Positions 7,201 to 11,027 of a stretch of 11,027 nucleotides of DNA are shown piece after piece. Each line of letters starts with the position of its first letter. Position 1 is the stretch's first letter. The DNA is from JAWLFI01 sp041685645 (GTDB lineage: Bacteria; Bacteroidota; Bacteroidia; Chitinophagales; Saprospiraceae): NCBI GenBank assembly GCA_041685645.1, contig JAWLFI010000089.1:1-11027 (forward strand). The letters are read 5' to 3'. Below the pieces are notes generated by a model. That model did not search any database, had not been told where the DNA came from, and saw only the letters and a program-made list of their open reading frames with translations. A program made the translations under genes and the position numbers.

Positions 7201-8958
7201 ATGCCTACGAAAAGTAAAAGAACCTATGACGTGCGACTAATGGATAAGAAACCCAGGCTCACCTTTTGGCAGATATGGAATATGTCTTTTGGGTTTTTGG
7301 GCATTCAATTCGGCTTTGCACTTCAGAATGCCAATGTCTCACGGATATTTGAAACGCTGGGGGCAGATGTAGAAAACCTGTCGCTGTATTGGTTAGCAGC
7401 TCCTGTCACCGGTTTGCTTGTGCAGCCTATTGTAGGGTATTTATCAGACCGAACCTGGCACCCTATTTTGGGTCGTAGAAGGCCTTTTTTTCTCGTTGGG
7501 GCTATTATGGCCAGTATTGCTTTGGTGGTTATGCCAAACAGCCCGCTCCTTTGGGTAGCTGTGGGTACACTTTGGATTTTAGATGCATCTATAAATATTT
7601 CTATGGAGCCCTTCAGGGCTTTTGTCGGTGATTTATTACCAAATAGTCAGCAGACGGCGGGGTTTGCCATGCAAACCTTCTTTATAGGTGTAGGCTCGGT
7701 GGTGGCTTCTGGCTTACCATATGCACTAACCAATTGGGTGGGCTTGTCAAACACTGCGCCTGAGGGTCTGATTCCCGACTCGGTAAAATGGGCTTTTTAC
7801 ATGGGGGCCTTCATTTTTATAGCTTCTGTTTTGTGGACTGTAATGCGATCCAGAGAGTATTCTGATGATGAGCTAAAGGAATTTGGAGCCATTGACGAGT
7901 TGGAATACAAAGTAGAGCGAACTGAGGAAGAACGTACGATGAAGGGAAAGGAGCAGATCCGCTGGAGCGCTTTGTGGCTTCTGCTTGGATTAGCGGGCAC
8001 ATTACTGATTTATTTTATGAACCTGGATTCCAAGCTATTTATTTTTTCTATTGGGATGGCTCTTTTTGGGGGTCTTATGGCGACATCCGGCATATTACAA
8101 ATCTGGAGAAGGAAAAATATGCTGACAGTAATCATCAATGATTTTCAAGATATGCCATTGACGATGAAGCAACTGGCAGCAGTTCAGTTTTTCTCCTGGT
8201 TTGCTTTATTTGCAATGTGGATTTATACGACTTCGGGAGTTTCCCGACATTATTACGATATGTCGGTTGGTCAGGTAGACATAAAAGCGATGACTACGTC
8301 TCTAGGCGTTTCTCAGCTCTCGTCTGCTGATGGTGCGGCAGAAATAAATCGCCGCTTGAAAGCCTATTCAGATAGAGAAAGCGAAAAGGTTACCCTTGAT
8401 ATGAAAGTGGTAAAGTATTTTACGAATGAAGAACGAATGGCTTCAATGGCATTAGATGCAGAAGTAATTGATAATCTGGAACGCGTAAAGGAAAATTATA
8501 ATGAAGGAGCTGATTGGGTTGGGATTTTATTCGCATTTTACAATGGAGTCGCTGCTATTTTTGCCTTTCTTCTTCCGCCAATTGCAATCCGCCTCGGTCG
8601 AAAGGGTACCCATATGGTGTGTTTGCTAATAGGTAGCTTTGGTTTTTTAAGTGTGTTATTTTTTAGTGATCCCAATATGTTGATAGTGAGCATGGTTGCT
8701 ATCGGTATCGCCTGGGCATCCATTCTTTCCATGCCCTACGCCATTTTGGCGGGCGCAGTTCCTATGGATAAAATGGGCTACTACATGGGAATTTTTAACT
8801 TTTTCATCGTTATCCCACAGATTGTAGCCGCAAGTATTCTCGGATTTTTACTTCAGGCTTTTTTTTATACAGAACCGATTTACGCGTTTTTAGTCGGAGG
8901 AATTTCCCTCTTTCTGGCAGGCGTCTTAGCTCTCATAGTAAAAGATGAAAATGGATAA
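7201..8958 (+). CDS. MFS (GPH/SLC45-like) sugar transporter, probable maltose importer
   Basis: Inner-membrane carrier, most likely proton- or sodium-coupled, expected to bring maltose or short maltodextrins to the cytosolic GH65. The SLC45/GPH signature is clear: GYLSDRTWHPILGRRRPFF at 79-97 in the TM2-TM3 loop. Helices of the first half lie at roughly 24-44, 60-82, 94-112, 115-130, 155-175 and 197-214. Two further hydrophobic segments (256-273, 279-300) precede TM7 (325-345), and a hydrophilic stretch of about 85 residues (348-434) separates TM7 from TM8 (437-460). Four more helices follow to residue 580. At 585 residues it is longer than a plain 12-helix carrier of about 450-500. The start at 7201 leaves a 5-base gap after the previous stop; the in-frame ATG at 7240 (residue 14) is a serious alternative because it begins close to the first helix. 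Substrate is inferred from family and operon partners. Confidence 0.88.
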   Translation: MPTKSKRTYDVRLMDKKPRLTFWQIWNMSFGFLGIQFGFALQNANVSRIFETLGADVENLSLYWLAAPVTGLLVQPIVGYLSDRTWHPILGRRRPFFLVGAIMASIALVVMPNSPLLWVAVGTLWILDASINISMEPFRAFVGDLLPNSQQTAGFAMQTFFIGVGSVVASGLPYALTNWVGLSNTAPEGLIPDSVKWAFYMGAFIFIASVLWTVMRSREYSDDELKEFGAIDELEYKVERTEEERTMKGKEQIRWSALWLLLGLAGTLLIYFMNLDSKLFIFSIGMALFGGLMATSGILQIWRRKNMLTVIINDFQDMPLTMKQLAAVQFFSWFALFAMWIYTTSGVSRHYYDMSVGQVDIKAMTTSLGVSQLSSADGAAEINRRLKAYSDRESEKVTLDMKVVKYFTNEERMASMALDAEVIDNLERVKENYNEGADWVGILFAFYNGVAAIFAFLLPPIAIRLGRKGTHMVCLLIGSFGFLSVLFFSDPNMLIVSMVAIGIAWASILSMPYAILAGAVPMDKMGYYMGIFNFFIVIPQIVAASILGFLLQAFFYTEPIYAFLVGGISLFLAGVLALIVKDENG

Positions 8959-10864
8959 ACAACTACTTGTATTTCTAATAAGTTCAGTATTCTTTTTTGT
9001 TGAACCCATATGTGCACAGCGGGCTGATTCTCTTCGCGTCTATAAAAAGCCGGTTGTTCAACCTTTAGATACCGTAAATCCGGGCGTTTACCCGCCTTCC
9101 TGGTGGACGGGCATGGAGTACGATACAGTCGAGCTCATGTTTCACGCGAAAAAAATAAAAACATCGAATCTTATCGTAGAACCGGAAGGACTGCAGATAT
9201 TGAGTGATGATACCACTGAAAATGCAAACTATCGCTTTATTCGGTGTCATATTCCTGCAGATTTCTCTTCTCGGGTCTATCATTTTACCTTTGAAAATGG
9301 TAATGGAACTTCTGTAACATTGGATTTTGAGGTGCTGGGGCCTAAAAAGCACCGTCCACGATCTATAGATGGAGGCGATGTTATGTATTTAATTATGCCC
9401 GACCGCTTTGCTAATGGAAACCCGAAAAATGATATAGTAGCAGGCATGAAAGAGGTAACCATAGATCGATCGGATGTTTTTAAGCGGCATGGTGGGGACC
9501 TCAGTGGACTAATCTCCAGAATGGATTACCTCCAGGATTTAGGGGTTTCAGCTATTTGGTTAAATCCCGTTTTGGAAAACGATCAGTTTTTAACAAGCTA
9601 TCATGGATATGCGATTACCGATCATTATAAAATTGATCCCAGATTTGGATCCAATAAAGATTATCTCAAGTGGACGAACGAATGCCGGTCTCGTGGCATC
9701 AAAGTCGTCAAGGATATGATTCTGAATCACTGTGGAAGTGAGCATTTTCTGATTCGAGATTTACCATCCAAAGAGTGGGTGCACGCTTTTGATGAATATA
9801 CGAAGTGTAATTTCCGAACACCTGTTCTCATGGACCCCTATGCAGCTAAGACAGATATCGATCGCTTTCAGCGAGGCTGGTTCGATGTACATATGCCAGA
9901 TTTAAATCAGCAACACCCCCGAGTTTCTACCTTTTTAATTCAGCATGCCCTTTGGTGGATTGAGCATGCCGGGATAGATGCTTATAGGGTGGATACTTAC
10001 CCTTATCCTTACCTTGATTTTACGAATAGTTGGAATGAGGCCATATTGCGCGATTATCCCTCCTTTTCTATTTTCGGTGAGACCTGGGTGAATGCCCCGG
10101 CAATCCAGGCCTATTTCTCTGAAAAAAATCATTCTTTTCCAGCGGGATCAAATGCACCCGCACTCACGGATTTCCAAACCCATTTTGCACTGCTTTCAGC
10201 CCTTACAGAGCCTCCAACCTGGACCTCAGGAGTAAGTCAGCTCTATCTGACTTTGGCTCAGGACTTCATCTATAACGCTCCTGAGAAGCACGTCGTTTTT
10301 CTGGATAATCACGACAAGAATCGGATATGGAGCACCTTGGAGCAAGATATGGATCGATGGAAAATGGGGATGACTCTACTCATGACCATCCGAGGCATTC
10401 CTTGTATTTATTACGGCAGTGAAATTTTATTGGAAGGAGTGGGGGGGATGTACGGTGAGCAAGGTCGCGTATCCTTTCCTGGTGGGTGGCCCTCAGATTC
10501 CCGTTCTGCTTTTCAACCCGATGAACGAACCCATCTCGAGCAAGAGGCATTCACTTTTCTTCAGTATTTGATAAACCTTCGTCGAAACTACCCTGCGCTA
10601 AGCCACGGGAAGTTGACTCAATTTATACCTCAGGAGGGCCTCTATGTCTATGGCCGAACAGGTGAAAACCAACAATTCATTATTCTAGTAAATACCAGTG
10701 ACCGTCCAAAACGCATAGATCCTGATCAATACCAAGAAGTTTGGGATACACCATCGCCGGCTTTTGATCATATTTCTAAATCCAGGGTAGACCGGGGCGT
10801 ATATTTTCTCGATCCCGGATCAACTCAACTTCTGCAAATAGAAAAGGCTTCTTCTGCCGGGTAG
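8945..10864 (+). CDS. Secreted GH13 neopullulanase/cyclomaltodextrinase-like enzyme (SusA-like)
   Basis: Periplasmic or exported hydrolase of alpha-glucans, maltodextrins or cyclodextrins, 639 residues. A Sec signal peptide (hydrophobic 7-18) probably cleaves near A24-Q25; there is no cysteine lipobox at the cleavage site. Residues 40-135 are an N-terminal beta-sandwich of the cyclomaltodextrinase type, with PPSWW at 50-54. The barrel carries region I DMILNH (257-262), region V MPDLN (317-321), region II YRVD with nucleophile D350, region III FGETW with acid/base E379, and region IV NHD (455-457) with D457. MPDLN is diagnostic of the neopullulanase/cyclomaltodextrinase group, which includes Bacteroides SusA. 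Region II begins with Ala346 where Gly is common. Two in-frame ATGs, at 8945 and 8951, overlap the transporter gene by 14 or 8 bases; both leave an intact signal peptide. It is the last operon gene, with no convincing terminator before the tRNA. Confidence 0.9.
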   Translation: MKMDKQLLVFLISSVFFFVEPICAQRADSLRVYKKPVVQPLDTVNPGVYPPSWWTGMEYDTVELMFHAKKIKTSNLIVEPEGLQILSDDTTENANYRFIRCHIPADFSSRVYHFTFENGNGTSVTLDFEVLGPKKHRPRSIDGGDVMYLIMPDRFANGNPKNDIVAGMKEVTIDRSDVFKRHGGDLSGLISRMDYLQDLGVSAIWLNPVLENDQFLTSYHGYAITDHYKIDPRFGSNKDYLKWTNECRSRGIKVVKDMILNHCGSEHFLIRDLPSKEWVHAFDEYTKCNFRTPVLMDPYAAKTDIDRFQRGWFDVHMPDLNQQHPRVSTFLIQHALWWIEHAGIDAYRVDTYPYPYLDFTNSWNEAILRDYPSFSIFGETWVNAPAIQAYFSEKNHSFPAGSNAPALTDFQTHFALLSALTEPPTWTSGVSQLYLTLAQDFIYNAPEKHVVFLDNHDKNRIWSTLEQDMDRWKMGMTLLMTIRGIPCIYYGSEILLEGVGGMYGEQGRVSFPGGWPSDSRSAFQPDERTHLEQEAFTFLQYLINLRRNYPALSHGKLTQFIPQEGLYVYGRTGENQQFIILVNTSDRPKRIDPDQYQEVWDTPSPAFDHISKSRVDRGVYFLDPGSTQLLQIEKASSAG

Positions 10865-10912
10865 CTAAAAAAATTTTATCCGGAAAAACTGTCACTGTTT
10901 ATTCGAATATTG

Positions 10913-10920
10913 TACTTTTG
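10913..10920 (+). promoter_or_regulatory. -7 promoter element of the tRNA-Leu gene
   Basis: TACTTTTG is an exact match to the Bacteroidota -7 consensus TAnnTTTG and lies 9 bases before the first base of the tRNA. No good TTTG -33 box is seen around 10887-10894. The 48 bases between the last operon stop and this element contain A- and T-runs but no strong hairpin, so operon termination is not explained by the visible sequence. The position argues that the tRNA has its own promoter. Confidence 0.6.
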
Positions 10921-10929
10921 CAGTCCGTT

Positions 10930-11018
<89 letters not shown>

Positions 11019-11027
11019 AACGAAAAG

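Noticed and set aside
10857..10883. CCGG...CCGG around the last stop codon as a terminator
   Set aside because: Only 4 bp can pair, over a loop of about 19 bases, and no T-run follows.

Overview
The window looks like a moderately AT-rich Bacteroidota chromosome, probably Flavobacteriales-like, though the sequence does not fix the genus. The supports are promoter elements of the Bacteroidota type TAnnTTTG, the lack of clear Shine-Dalgarno sequences before most genes, SusA-like and lipoprotein GH13 enzymes, and an MFS sugar carrier of the type common beside Bacteroidota maltose phosphorylase genes.

Layout: 1-80 is an undecided gene edge. 79-250 is a GC-rich, hairpin-dense intergenic element, probably a dispersed genomic repeat. 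251-452 is an AT-rich leader with a perfect 8-bp inverted repeat (375-395) and a weak candidate -7 box (417-424). 453-10864 holds six tightly packed plus-strand genes: beta-phosphoglucomutase, GH65 maltose phosphorylase, a modular GH13 lipoprotein, a short GH13 lipoprotein, an SLC45/GPH-like MFS transporter, and a secreted GH13 neopullulanase/cyclomaltodextrinase-like enzyme. Four of the five junctions overlap by 4 to 14 bases and the fifth has a 5-base gap, so this is almost certainly one translationally coupled operon. 10930-11018 is a tRNA-Leu(GAG) with its own -7 box just upstream.

Inferred pathway: the three exported GH13 enzymes cut alpha-glucans, maltodextrins or cyclodextrins outside the cytoplasm. 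The MFS protein carries maltose (or a similar short sugar) across the inner membrane. Cytosolic GH65 phosphorolyses it to glucose and beta-glucose 1-phosphate, and PgmB makes glucose 6-phosphate. No SusC/SusD pair and no LacI- or SusR-type regulator lies in the window, although both often accompany such genes.

Most of this is a recognisable system. The less ordinary points are a roughly 85-residue insertion in the TM7-TM8 loop of the transporter, an Asn-Gln-Asp in place of Asn-His-Asp in one GH13, the structured GC-rich element in front of the operon, and the apparent absence of an outer-membrane glycan importer.
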